A DNA stretch of 64,000 nt, taken from JAFGOM01 sp964605795. GTDB taxonomy: Archaea > Halobacteriota > Methanomicrobia > Methanomicrobiales > Methanospirillaceae. Below, piece by piece: positions 36,145 through 45,604 of the stretch. The stretch covers positions 21,234-85,233 of the forward strand of contig CAZSDZ010000006.1 of the NCBI GenBank assembly GCA_964605795.1, read 5' to 3'. Position numbers and translations under genes: made by a program. The first letter of the stretch is position 1; the number at the start of each line of letters is the position of its first letter. A model generated the notes under the pieces. The model had not been told where the DNA came from, did not search any database, and was given only the letters and a program-made list of their open reading frames with translations.

Positions 36145-36535
36145 ATGCAACTATAAACGATTCTCTCTAATAAAATTAGTGCAGGTCTATCTTGGATTTT
36201 ATGGCTCTGAAATTAGAGCAATTACGTATTAAAGGGGTAAATTATTCTTTTTTTTGTTTCCTATTCGATGATACGAATCTCATTACAAGGATTGTCATTC
36301 TCAATTCTCACACTACTATCGTAAAAAAATATGCGTGTTTTGAAAAAAACATAATTGTCTCATCTCTCTTTTGAACCAGGGATAACTGACTATGGTAGGT
36401 TTCCCAACATAAAATAGTGTAATTATCTGGAGGGAAGACAAAGGCCAAATTACTGTTTTGAGGTAATCGGTACTGCCTGATTTAATCAGAAAGAGTTAAA
36501 AAAAGAAGAGTTTAGAGGTAGGAATGATGCACCCT
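36145..36535. other. Spacer between the two copies of the Cys-rich gene pair, with promoter-like sequence
   Basis: This 391-bp AT-rich stretch has no gene. Close to 36160-36180 the minus strand reads ATTTTATTAGAGAGAAT, nearly the same as the box before copy B at 38547-38563. It is the probable promoter of copy A. Confidence 0.5.
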
Positions 36536-37558
36536 TTAGGTCTCTTCTACATTAATCGGGTTCGTGTCTATCGGGTTTGGTGCATCGATTACCTTTGGCA
36601 TAATCTCTTCTGAGATCTCTCCGTTGTATTCCGGCATGTTGTAGAGTGCGTCATCCTGCTCTTCGCTCAGTTCCATGGCGACCTTCTCACCCGTAAACGG
36701 TGTCCAGGTTCCATCACCGTATGCATAGACTCCTTCCATCGTCCCTTCTTCAAAGTCAAAGGTCATCGAGAACCCTCCTGCATTATTGAATAGCTGGAAT
36801 GTCGGCTCCTGCCACCATACTCCTATAACATTGGGTGTAGAGTTCCCGGTAAAGTCTCCCTGCATGTATCCTTTGTTTCCATCAACCTCATACATTGCCC
36901 GTAGGATATCGTCTCCGGTTAATTTCATATACAGCGGTCCGAAGATATCAGTCTCCCATTCTCCTGATACATCTTCGATCTCAGTCTCGTTTGCAAATAA
37001 CCGCACCCTGTTATAAGACTGGTAGCGACCACAGTAATCACAGCAGGTGCTACAGTACCCTCCTCCATATCCATAGCCAGTACATCCTCCATAAATGCAT
37101 CCTCCATATCCTCCTGTCTGGGTTACCGGAGTGCATACCTGGCTACAGACCGGTGTGCAGACTGGAGCCTGCTGGGTACACTGTTCGGTGCAGACCGGTG
37201 TGCAGCATGGTGGCTGTTCTACACATTGTTGTGTGCAGACCTGCTGGCAGGAGGTTTGAGTCTGTCCGCATTGCCCACCGTAATAACATTCGTGTCCACC
37301 AGGATAGAATGCGGGTTGTCTTGAGATAGTGCCCATACTCGAGGAGCCGGTGATAATCGTGCCCATGCTGCCGGAGCTACCGGACTCTGGGATGATGGTC
37401 CCTATTCCCGGACTGCCAGAATATGGAATACCAGACCCCGATGATCCTGTCGGAGAACTAAAGGGATCCATTATCGTTGCGGAACCGATAGTTACAATAC
37501 ATGTGCAAAGGATGACAAGTCCTATGATCACTTTTAAAGTAAAATTTTTCATCTTCAT
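36536..37558 (-). CDS. Cys-rich secreted surface protein, type 2 (copy B)
   Basis: This 340-residue protein is the closest relative of 34232-35164. A signal peptide is followed by a Gly/Ser/Pro linker with repeated GSSGSMGTI-like units, longer than in copy A, then QTSCQQVCTQQCVEQPPCC, the CTPVC units, GYGYGGGYCSTCCDYCGRY and the shared C-terminal domain. The C-terminal 110 residues differ from copy A at only a few positions. The ATG 37558 overlaps the previous TGA as ATGA; a second ATG follows at 37552. Function unknown. Confidence 0.85.
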   Translation of the reverse strand: MKMKNFTLKVIIGLVILCTCIVTIGSATIMDPFSSPTGSSGSGIPYSGSPGIGTIIPESGSSGSMGTIITGSSSMGTISRQPAFYPGGHECYYGGQCGQTQTSCQQVCTQQCVEQPPCCTPVCTEQCTQQAPVCTPVCSQVCTPVTQTGGYGGCIYGGCTGYGYGGGYCSTCCDYCGRYQSYNRVRLFANETEIEDVSGEWETDIFGPLYMKLTGDDILRAMYEVDGNKGYMQGDFTGNSTPNVIGVWWQEPTFQLFNNAGGFSMTFDFEEGTMEGVYAYGDGTWTPFTGEKVAMELSEEQDDALYNMPEYNGEISEEIMPKVIDAPNPIDTNPINVEET

Positions 37559-38533
37559 CCCTCCACCGTTTCGGTATTAAGCGGGTTTGTATCTATCGGA
37601 TTTGGTGCATCAATTACCTTCGGCATCAGTTCTTCAGAGAGTTCTCCCGTATATTCAGGCATGTTATACAGTGCATCGTCTGTTTCTTCAGAGAGTTCCA
37701 TGGTGACCTTCGTACCGGTAAAGGGAGTCCACATCCCGTCTGAGTATGCATAGACCCCTTCCATTGTACCCTCTTCAAAATCAAAAGTCATCGAGAATGC
37801 TCCTGCGTTGTTGAAGGGTTTAAAGGTCGGCTCCTGCCACCAGATTCCCACGACATTCGGTGTCGAGTTACCGGTAAAGTCCCCCTGCATATACCCGGTG
37901 TTTCCTTCGACCTCATACATAGCACGGAGGATATCGTCCCCGGTTAATTTCATATACAGCGGCCCAAAGATATCAGTCTCCCATTCTCCTGATACATCCT
38001 CGATCTCGGTCTCGTTTGCAAATAACCGCACCCGGTTATAAGACTGGTAGCGACCACAGTAATNNNNNNNNNNNNNNNNNNNNNNNNNNNNNNNNNNNNN
38101 NNNNNNNNNNNNNNNNNNNNNNNNNNNNNNNNNNNNNNNNNNNNNNNNNNNNNNNNNNNNNNNGCTCTCTGCAGACCGGTGTGCAGACCGGGGGTTGCTG
38201 GGTACATTGTTCGGTGCAAACGGGTGTGCAGACCGGAGGTTGCTGGGTGCATTGCTGTGAACATACCTGTTGACAACTGGTCTGAGTCTGTGCACAGGAT
38301 GTGCAGATCTGAGGTTGAATATATCCACATTGCGGATTGTTATAACAATCATATCCTCCCCGTTGGAATGGGATTCCTGTTGTACCTCCCATGCTGATGG
38401 ATGTCGATGATGATATCGAAGTGGAACTCCCTGAGGGGTATCCGGTTGGCCCGTAACTAGAAGCCGCTACGGCTGTTATACAGATGCACAGAGCAAGAAG
38501 CCCTATGAGCACTGTGTTCATCTTGCGGTTCAT
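37555..38533 (-). CDS. Cys-rich secreted surface protein, type 1 (copy B), interrupted by an assembly gap
   Basis: The gene starts at ATG 38533 with MNRKMNTVLIGLLALC, runs through the Ser-rich linker and CTPVC repeats up to the gap at 38163, and resumes at 38063 with YCGRYQSYNR and the shared C-terminal domain to the TGA at 37555. The two halves are in different frames only because the gap was filled with 100 N. By comparison with copy A the missing sequence should be 99 nt (Gln, 32 residues, Asp), which restores one frame. The gene is probably intact. TTTATTAG-type promoter sequence lies just before it. Confidence 0.8.
38064..38163. other. Assembly gap (100 N) in a repeat
   Basis: The run of N interrupts the Cys-rich gene exactly where it becomes identical to its paralogue (35676 in copy A). 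The round number marks it as a placeholder, not a measured length. Confidence 0.95.
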
Positions 38534-38915
38534 ATGCTACTATACACAATTATCTCTAATAAAGGTATCCCATTGTTTGTTTACGCAACGGTTCCTTCTA
38601 CATGGCATTCTTAAATAAAGGCCAGATTGGTATTTTTTTTTAAAAAAAATGCTCATTGTTATTTTAAAAATATCTAAACGTTATCAGAGTACGAATATCA
38701 TATAAAAGAAAAGCAGGAAAAAAAGAATAAACGTTCATTCTGAAAATTCCTATCGATCACCATCTTTTTAGGCGATGTGTAGATGAATGAGTATCAGAAA
38801 TCAGTTTCATTATCGGGTGATACTCAATAGATCCTCGATTCTGTGGTAATAACTGAGATTATAAAAGGAATGATGATGGATGATTAAAAGAAGAACATAT
38901 AAACTAAGAGAAGAT
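38534..38915. other. Intergenic, AT-rich
   Basis: This 382-bp stretch separates two minus-strand secreted genes. It has long A/T runs near 38628-38649 and no coding frame that I can support. The promoter element of the copy B gene is at its left end; T-rich sequence near 38628-38640 may include a terminator of the subtilase gene. Confidence 0.4.
38547..38563 (-). promoter_or_regulatory. Probable TATA-type promoter element of Cys-rich copy B
   Basis: The minus strand reads TTTATTAGAGATAAT about 15-30 bp upstream of ATG 38533. The equivalent sequence stands before ATG 36144. Conservation between copies, position and AT content suit an archaeal TATA box with a short or absent leader. Confidence 0.4.
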
Positions 38916-41900
38916 TCAGGCCCCCATCTGTTGAGCCTGGAGAAGTCCTTTCATGGCTGACTCATACTCAGGATCGATCATGAGGGCATTCTGAAACATG
39001 CTCGCAGCTTTGGCATAATCTCCGGTCTTTAACAGGCTAAGTCCGGTATTATACCAGAAGAGTGCCGAGTTCGGGTTCAACTCGGTTGATTTCTGGTGGT
39101 ATTGTAGTGCTTGTGCATAATCACCCTTATTATACAGGATGTTTCCAGCCTTGCTCCATGCATCAGCAAGATCCGGCTGGATTTCAAGCACCTGGGAGTA
39201 GAGATCAAAGGCTCGGTCAGAGTCTCCAAGTCGGGTGACGGCAAAGGCCATATTGATGAGGGTATGGACATCTTTGGGATCAAGGGCCAGTGCCTGCTCA
39301 TAAGCACTCGCTGCATTCCCGTAATCCTTCAGATCCACCAGGTAAAAATCTCCCTTCGTCTGGATCATCTTGACAGAGTTTGGATATGCACTGATTGCCA
39401 CATCAATTGCAGCGATCGCCTCAGGCATCATTCCCAGTTTTGTGTAGGCCAGGGCTTTATTCCTGAGTGCCTCTTCGTGTGAGGGATTGAGGGCAAGCGC
39501 GGCGTCAAAGGCAGAGATAGCCCCGAGGTAGTCTCCCTTGTCACGCAACAGCACCCCTTCATCTGCCCAGTCATCGGCAGTTTCAGGGGTTCTCGGGACA
39601 ATTCCTGAAGATACAGCCTCTGATCCGGTAATCTGTCCGGTGTCTTTGAGTGGCAGATTGTCTAACACCTGGTCTGCAGTATAGGGGGTATCACAGAACC
39701 CGTCCCCATCACCATCAGGGCAGGTCTGGGAGAATCCCTGACCTGATGGTATCGACCAGACATTGCCACCCAGTTCATCGCCCCCGAGGATATTCTCTCC
39801 CGCTTCCCGGTCAATATTGTATACGTAATTACTCTGTGCCCCTTCTTCTATCCCGATATTCTCCTCATTGGAGAAGTAGTTGTTAAAGATGAGGTTCTTG
39901 CTGTCCCGGTCAACCCGGTACATAATAAAGATCCCCTGTCCCCGATTCTGGGTAATGAGATTCCCAGCGACGATATTGCCGGCAGAGGGCTGGAACATGA
40001 TGGCAGAACCACGGTTTGCGGTAAACTCATTATTCTGGATCCTGTTGTTATCTGACTGGTACACGTTTACCCCCCGCATATTACCGGTGAAAAGGTTTTG
40101 CGTTATCTCGTTACCAGTACTGCCATGAAGCATGATCCCGTTTAATTTATTGTCCAGGAACTGATTCTCTGTGATAATCAGATCTTTTGCACTGATACAG
40201 TCAATCCCCTGTTCTCCATTTTGAGAAAAGGTATTCTTTTTGATAGTGATAGCTGAGGTGTCATGTTCGAGCAGTATCCCGGAATCTATCGCTCCTTCGA
40301 TGGTATTTGATGAGATCTCATCATCAGAACTGCCTTCAATTACAATCCCGTTCACCCCGCCCTGTATCGTACATGAAGTTATCTTTGATTCAGAAGTTCC
40401 GCTCTCAAGAATGACACCACTAAAACCGTTATCACGCATGGAACAGGAGTCAATCTGTACCGAATCAGATGCCGTAACAAAGATCCCGTTGGTATTATTA
40501 TCAAGGGTTGATCCGGTAATTGTCACCGATTTTGCAGAATCGATAGCAATCGCGTTGAAGGTATCTAAAATTTTGAGGTTTTTTAAAGAAACATCAGATA
40601 CTCCCGGATGAACCACAACACCGGTCTGGAATACCGGCTCTTTCCCGGTTGATACTGATCTTCCCTTGATAACATAACCTCCTCCATCAAGGGTTACCCC
40701 GGAACTCGTAATCTCGATGATAAGTTCTGTTGTATCGGTAATGTCATTGGCAAGGGTATAGGTACCTGGTGTAGAGAGCACTGTCGGTCTGGTTATCGCT
40801 GAGGATGGACCCGTCTCTGCGGGAGTTGGTGGTTTTGTGATAACCGGCTCTTTTACATCGGTTGGTTCTTTCGGTTCACCCTGGGTACTCTGAAGATGAG
40901 TATACATGGCATCTGCATCGGCAAGACCATATCCATATATCTGGTCCCATCCGGGATCTCCCAGATCTGTTGCTGTCGAGAAGAGAGCATCCTTGATCTC
41001 TGCAGCTGACATATCTGGGAAATTGCTCCAGAGTAGTGCTATTAACCCTGCTATGTGCGGAGCAGATGCACTGGTTCCTTCAAAGATCCCCTGTACCGGT
41101 GCGCCGAATCCCCCTGCACCGGATACTGATACCGTATCAGGGGCAGTGATATCAGGTTTATCCCGGGAAGCTGGTGAAGGATGGGAGATAGTTATCGTTC
41201 CCCGTGATGAGATCTTCTGGATCTCTGGTTCTGTTGGTTTGCACGCAGCAACGGTGACAACTCCCGGGGTCGCACTGATACCATAGATTGAATCATCGAA
41301 TATCAGATGTGAACTATCAATAGATGCAAGATTATCGGTTTCAATGAATAACTCTATGTTCCGCGTGGCAACGCCGTCTTCAGCCCATACCTGGATCTCG
41401 TACTGGTTGGTCTCTTTTTCTTTTCCCAGATTTTGGTAGCGGAGTGCCTGAAGCGGGAACCCCCTCTGGGTGATATCCCGTTTTCCAACCTGCACTATCT
41501 TTCCGCTGGTCCTATCGACCAATCTCAGTTCGTATTTATTTACCGGTGAACTGTACAGGTCATCCCACTCTAAAATTACTTTGAGTGCTCCTTTTGGCTG
41601 AATATCTACAGGAATGCCTGTTTTTCCGGAAAAATTATGGGTTCCGTCACTCTGCCGGGAAAATTCAGCCTGGTAGTGTTTATCTGCCAGGTTGCCGGCG
41701 GCGGCAACAAGGATCAGATTCGGATTCTTCTGCATCAATTCTGAGAGGTGTAATGCAACTGCATTATCCTCAAAGAACGGCCAGTCAGAGAATTCTAGAT
41801 CTGATACAATGATATTCGCTCCGGCATCTACAAGGGCATCGTATGCACTCTTGAGTGCATCATCCCCTCCACACCCGTAATCATGAAAGAGAAGGGTGGC

Positions 41901-42230
41901 TCCCGGAGCGATATCATGAACGATCTCCATCATAGCCGTTCCTTCATCTTTTGTGCTTTTGCACGAGCTTGAGAGGATCACAACATTGTCAGGAAGATCT
42001 CCTGACTGGACAGCCTGGGAATAATTATCTGCACCGTCAGATATCACCCCGACGATGATCCCCTTGCCATCATTGGGGCTGATAGATCTGACATCTTTGG
42101 TTTTTAAGAGGGTGTCTCCCTCAGTAACTACCTTTCCAGCTGCCAACACTCCTGGTATGAGACAGGATCCGATTAGGATCATGCATACAAACAAGGAAAT
42201 CCATGATAATTGGTTAGATCTCATCTTCAT
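38916..42230 (-). CDS. Secreted subtilase-like/beta-helix/TPR protein
   Basis: This is a protein of about 1,104 residues; start ATG 42230 or 42224, the latter spaced well from GGTGAT. A signal peptide is followed by an S8 peptidase-like domain (about 45-440) with Asp in VGVISDGADN and Ser in FEGTSASAPHIAG. The HGT motif reads DEGTAM, so the catalytic His is Glu. Then come a right-handed beta helix of NosD type (about 480-790; NNTNGIFVTASDS, NRIQNNEF), a calcium-type DGDGDGFCDTPY loop (about 850), and six TPR units (about 895-1100). Such Asp-Glu-Ser sets resemble sedolisins; activity is not certain. The beta-helix suits polysaccharide or cell-wall binding, the TPR part protein assembly. Confidence 0.85.
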   Translation of the reverse strand: MKMRSNQLSWISLFVCMILIGSCLIPGVLAAGKVVTEGDTLLKTKDVRSISPNDGKGIIVGVISDGADNYSQAVQSGDLPDNVVILSSSCKSTKDEGTAMMEIVHDIAPGATLLFHDYGCGGDDALKSAYDALVDAGANIIVSDLEFSDWPFFEDNAVALHLSELMQKNPNLILVAAAGNLADKHYQAEFSRQSDGTHNFSGKTGIPVDIQPKGALKVILEWDDLYSSPVNKYELRLVDRTSGKIVQVGKRDITQRGFPLQALRYQNLGKEKETNQYEIQVWAEDGVATRNIELFIETDNLASIDSSHLIFDDSIYGISATPGVVTVAACKPTEPEIQKISSRGTITISHPSPASRDKPDITAPDTVSVSGAGGFGAPVQGIFEGTSASAPHIAGLIALLWSNFPDMSAAEIKDALFSTATDLGDPGWDQIYGYGLADADAMYTHLQSTQGEPKEPTDVKEPVITKPPTPAETGPSSAITRPTVLSTPGTYTLANDITDTTELIIEITSSGVTLDGGGYVIKGRSVSTGKEPVFQTGVVVHPGVSDVSLKNLKILDTFNAIAIDSAKSVTITGSTLDNNTNGIFVTASDSVQIDSCSMRDNGFSGVILESGTSESKITSCTIQGGVNGIVIEGSSDDEISSNTIEGAIDSGILLEHDTSAITIKKNTFSQNGEQGIDCISAKDLIITENQFLDNKLNGIMLHGSTGNEITQNLFTGNMRGVNVYQSDNNRIQNNEFTANRGSAIMFQPSAGNIVAGNLITQNRGQGIFIMYRVDRDSKNLIFNNYFSNEENIGIEEGAQSNYVYNIDREAGENILGGDELGGNVWSIPSGQGFSQTCPDGDGDGFCDTPYTADQVLDNLPLKDTGQITGSEAVSSGIVPRTPETADDWADEGVLLRDKGDYLGAISAFDAALALNPSHEEALRNKALAYTKLGMMPEAIAAIDVAISAYPNSVKMIQTKGDFYLVDLKDYGNAASAYEQALALDPKDVHTLINMAFAVTRLGDSDRAFDLYSQVLEIQPDLADAWSKAGNILYNKGDYAQALQYHQKSTELNPNSALFWYNTGLSLLKTGDYAKAASMFQNALMIDPEYESAMKGLLQAQQMGA

Positions 42231-42294
42231 CACCGAAAATAAACTAAGAATTTTTTATGGTATCTGCTGCTTTGATATCTTATGCTCATCTCAA

Positions 42295-43386
42295 TCACCG
42301 CAGCATCACTCCTGATATACAGGAGTCATTCGGGGTAGGGGTACCTTCTGCATCCTTCAGGAGGCACTGGGCATCAGGATTTCCTTCGTACCCAGGAATG
42401 ATATACGTAAAGGCAATACAGGATTCATCTTCCTGGCATATCCTTGCACACTCGCATGGGTCTGGTGATACCAGTGTCATGGCATTGTAATCATTTCCTG
42501 GTCGATCCGTGTTGTATTCAAGTTCACCACAGGCAGAACTATCTCCCGCCGTCAGCTGGTAATACGCTGCATCCCATGGTTTCTCATCCGGTGCAAGACC
42601 AGATTCATCTGCTGCAGGTGTTGGGTATGGTGCTCCCCATGGTTTCTCCTCCGGCGTAAGACCCTGGGGACTACTGGCAGCAGTAGCGGTTGTTCCGGTC
42701 GTTACCGGTTTTGTCGTGGTTGTGGTGGCTGGATTTTTCGGTCCCTGTTGTGTTCCCGTTGTGGTCTGGGCTTGTGGAGTGGTTGTTGCAGGTGATCCGG
42801 GATTCTGTTTGGTTATGGTCCAGCCTCCCGAACTCTGTGCAGGTTGTTGTACCTGCTGCGTTCCGGGAGTTCCTGCTACTATCTGCGGATTCATGAGTGT
42901 ACCGGTCGTGATGTCGTACACATCTCCTTTCTTAATGTCATAGTAAAACTGGGAAACCGGAACAGCCCTGCCGGAACCGGTGTCGTACTGGGTGATCAGG
43001 AACCATCCGTGGGTAGGGCTGTAAAATTTATTGAGATACTGGTCAAACACCCAGGTCGCCTTTGATATCTGATCATAAAAAAGACCGGTTTTCTGATCCA
43101 GAACCCATTGTTGTGGAATCGGATCATCTGGCATTCCTGTTTGCGGGACGGCTGCCGCCTGTTGTGGTTGAGGTGGCGGAGCACTCACTGATGTTACTGA
43201 GCTCTGTGATATTCCCATTGCTGTGGTCCTTCCGACCGATGTTGATGAGTAGGAGCCACCGGAACTGACAATCGACATGCTGTTCATCGAGAATGCCACA
43301 ACTGGTACAAAGAGCAGAATAATGACAATAAGAACGATACATATCCGGGAAATGATCGTTGTATTTCTTTTTGATGATCCTGACAT
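42295..43386 (-). CDS. Membrane-anchored protein with PAN/Apple-type domain
   Basis: This is a 363-residue protein, ATG 43386 with AGGTGAT seven bases upstream. One N-terminal TM helix (about 13-33), a Pro/Thr-rich region (about 55-260) with low-complexity TTTTKPVTTG, two copies of the ExPW motif (LTPEEKPWGAPY and LAPDEKPWDAAY, about 245-275), then a PAN domain (about 285-363) with DRPGNDYNAMTL, CECARICQEDESCIAFTY and CLLKDAEG. PAN domains bind proteins or carbohydrates. The surface role and the motif link it to the repeat protein at 45605 and the protease at 47560. A short spacer separates it from the subtilase gene downstream, so co-transcription is possible. Confidence 0.82.
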   Translation of the reverse strand: MSGSSKRNTTIISRICIVLIVIILLFVPVVAFSMNSMSIVSSGGSYSSTSVGRTTAMGISQSSVTSVSAPPPQPQQAAAVPQTGMPDDPIPQQWVLDQKTGLFYDQISKATWVFDQYLNKFYSPTHGWFLITQYDTGSGRAVPVSQFYYDIKKGDVYDITTGTLMNPQIVAGTPGTQQVQQPAQSSGGWTITKQNPGSPATTTPQAQTTTGTQQGPKNPATTTTTKPVTTGTTATAASSPQGLTPEEKPWGAPYPTPAADESGLAPDEKPWDAAYYQLTAGDSSACGELEYNTDRPGNDYNAMTLVSPDPCECARICQEDESCIAFTYIIPGYEGNPDAQCLLKDAEGTPTPNDSCISGVMLR

Positions 43387-43786
43387 ATTCTATATCACCT
43401 GTGTTGCATGATATCAAGGAATATGTTACATACGGTTCATGTGGTAATCAAGATATCGGATACCCGCTTTTAACCATAATGGTGGCAATATAGTTCCAGA
43501 TTCGCTACAGGATTCATCCTTCTTTCTGGAAAGAATTGATATTTATTTCTATTGATGGATCTTCTCGATATCTTGGTTTATTCCTGGATTCAGAGGGTGT
43601 CCATAAATCAGGTGATGAGGGACTTCATTGTATTTTTACGATTCATAAAATATTGGAGGAATTGACTGAAAAACTCTAATACTGCGTAACAAAAACGATT
43701 GATTCATGTTTACTTACAAAACCACCCGATTTTTGGACAGTGTCTTTCATGGTGGTAATAAGAGTAAAAAAAAGGATTTATCCCGG
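43387..43786. other. Intergenic, no gene seen
   Basis: This 400-bp AT-rich region lies between two minus-strand genes. I see no coding frame and no stable structure. It should contain the promoter of the PAN-domain gene. Confidence 0.45.
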
Positions 43787-45595
43787 TTATTCTTGTAATG
43801 CAATATTGGAATTAGTTCCTTCTTCAAGAACCGGTTCATAGATCGTATCAGTTATCTCATTTGATACAAGAGAGATATCTTCTGAATCACTGATGACGAT
43901 TCCATTCACACCCCCTTCGATAACATTGCCGGTAACTGCCGTGTTCTTCATCTCAGAGATGACGATCCCGCTCGATTCGGAAGCGGTAATCTGACATGAA
44001 TCAATCGTTACGTCCTCGGAATTATCCAGAACAATTCCCTCTGTTGTTGCATCAATAAAACAGCCTGCTATCCTGATATCAGTTGCAGAATGTACCCTTA
44101 TGCCTTGATATGTCCCTAAAATACCGATATTTTCGATGACAATCCCTGATAACCTCTGGCCGGTATCAACAGAGACACCGGTCTGGAATATCGGTCCATC
44201 AACTCCCCCCAAAAACGATCTCCCTTCTATGATGTGTCCGTTTCCGTTTATGGTTACCCCTGATGACCTGATCTCGATAATCGTCTCATCGGTTGAGATA
44301 ATATCAGAGTTTATCTGGTATTTTCCTGGTTTTGAAAGTACCACGGGACCTGATATCATGGTGTAATCAGGTTGAACTGAGGTAAGTTCAATAGTCCTTT
44401 CCACGATCTGATCTTTAATGGAGAACAAAAGATCAAAGACCCATTGCATACTCTCCCCATAAAAGCTGCCGCTCTTGTCTGCCCCGGGATTAAAACCCGG
44501 GGTTTCTTGAGGACTTTCTGCGGAAACCGAATGAATAGGGGCTAGGGCACTGATAAGAAGAACAGGTCCGGATGATACTAAAGGATCTGTTCCCGCATCA
44601 GTTTTTTGGGATACTTTCTGTTCTAATCCTAATACATCCTCGGAAGAGAAAGTATCCCGGAAATCAGGCGATATTCCTCTCTCTGATAGTCCTGATATGA
44701 AAATGAATTCAGGTTGTGTCATATCAGTGACTGCTCTTTTCTCTGGAAAAAAGACTGCTTCATCAATAAAAACATTTTCAGGAGTTATTTGTGCAAAAAG
44801 CCTCGTATTTTCTGATGTAGTCCCTATTCCTGTCTCTACCTGTATCTCTGACCTGACGGTATCTGTTCCCTGATTCCAGTACGAGATGTCAGATGAGAAC
44901 GTACCATCATCCCGGTATGATTGAGAACCTAGTCCCAAATTTTTCCCGGTCTTTTTATCAATAAGATTCTGATAGAATACCGCGTTTTTTCCTTCTGATG
45001 ATCTTCCATTCCACTGCAGGTTAAAGGTAACTATCCCTTGTGGGAGAATATCAACATTGAAATCCTTTTCATGGATCAACCCTCCAATTATGACTTCCGG
45101 ATGAGAAGATAATACTTGAGATACCTGGTTGGACAATGCCCCTCCTTTCATAAATGGTGAATAAGCAGAACCGATATCCTCTATGATTATGTCTGCACCG
45201 GATGAGAGGAGTGCCTGTATCCCGGTTATGCGTGTCGTGACGTCTGAATTTTTAACCGGATAAAACGCAACGAGGCTGTCCGGTGCATAACCGGATATGA
45301 TATGGAGATATGCACGCTGTCGTGCCCCCAGTTCATCCTGGTATTGTTGATAGTCTGACAACAGGCAGGGGTTATCAGGACTGCAGAGAGTGGATGTTTC
45401 ACTGAGTGGAGCGATGACTCCAATGAATATCGTTTTGTCCTCCTCCGGGATGGACGATATAATACTCGTGATACTATCTCCAGTCTCTAAAAATTCTTCT
45501 GAACTACTCTCCCCTGCAGTATGCATGATGATCATACCAAAGATTACTATGATTAATCCCAGGTGAGAGAAGAGATTATTATTTCTTACACACAT
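43787..45595 (-). CDS. Secreted non-catalytic subtilase-like/beta-helix protein
   Basis: This is a 602-residue protein, ATG 45595 after AGGTGAT, which begins at the stop of the preceding gene. The signal peptide is followed by a region aligned with the peptidase part of the 38916 protein (IFIGVIAPLSETST, SGADIIIEDIGSAY, VTFNLQWNGRSSE) but without the SDG Asp, the EGT block and the GTSxSAP Ser, so it cannot be an active S8 enzyme. Residues about 420-600 form a right-handed beta helix, also matching that paralogue (RSSGVTINGNG, VTIDSCQITAS). It has no TPR region. It is probably a structural or binding relative in the same envelope system. Confidence 0.82.
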   Translation of the reverse strand: MCVRNNNLFSHLGLIIVIFGMIIMHTAGESSSEEFLETGDSITSIISSIPEEDKTIFIGVIAPLSETSTLCSPDNPCLLSDYQQYQDELGARQRAYLHIISGYAPDSLVAFYPVKNSDVTTRITGIQALLSSGADIIIEDIGSAYSPFMKGGALSNQVSQVLSSHPEVIIGGLIHEKDFNVDILPQGIVTFNLQWNGRSSEGKNAVFYQNLIDKKTGKNLGLGSQSYRDDGTFSSDISYWNQGTDTVRSEIQVETGIGTTSENTRLFAQITPENVFIDEAVFFPEKRAVTDMTQPEFIFISGLSERGISPDFRDTFSSEDVLGLEQKVSQKTDAGTDPLVSSGPVLLISALAPIHSVSAESPQETPGFNPGADKSGSFYGESMQWVFDLLFSIKDQIVERTIELTSVQPDYTMISGPVVLSKPGKYQINSDIISTDETIIEIRSSGVTINGNGHIIEGRSFLGGVDGPIFQTGVSVDTGQRLSGIVIENIGILGTYQGIRVHSATDIRIAGCFIDATTEGIVLDNSEDVTIDSCQITASESSGIVISEMKNTAVTGNVIEGGVNGIVISDSEDISLVSNEITDTIYEPVLEEGTNSNIALQE

Positions 45596-45604
45596 CACAA
45601 TCAC

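Larger units (their letters stand above)
34232..38533 (-). repeat. Tandem duplication of a two-gene unit of Cys-rich surface proteins
   Basis: Type 1 plus type 2 genes occur as copy A (36144-34232) and copy B (38533-36536) in the same order, strand and spacing. A 275-nt block (35401-35675 and 37789-38063) is identical by eye, while the sequence to its 3' side differs. This points to recent duplication with local gene conversion. Confidence 0.85.

Noticed and set aside
37329..37580. Pro-rich plus-strand frame
   Set aside because: It is the antisense of the Gly/Ser-rich linker of the Cys-rich gene at 36536.
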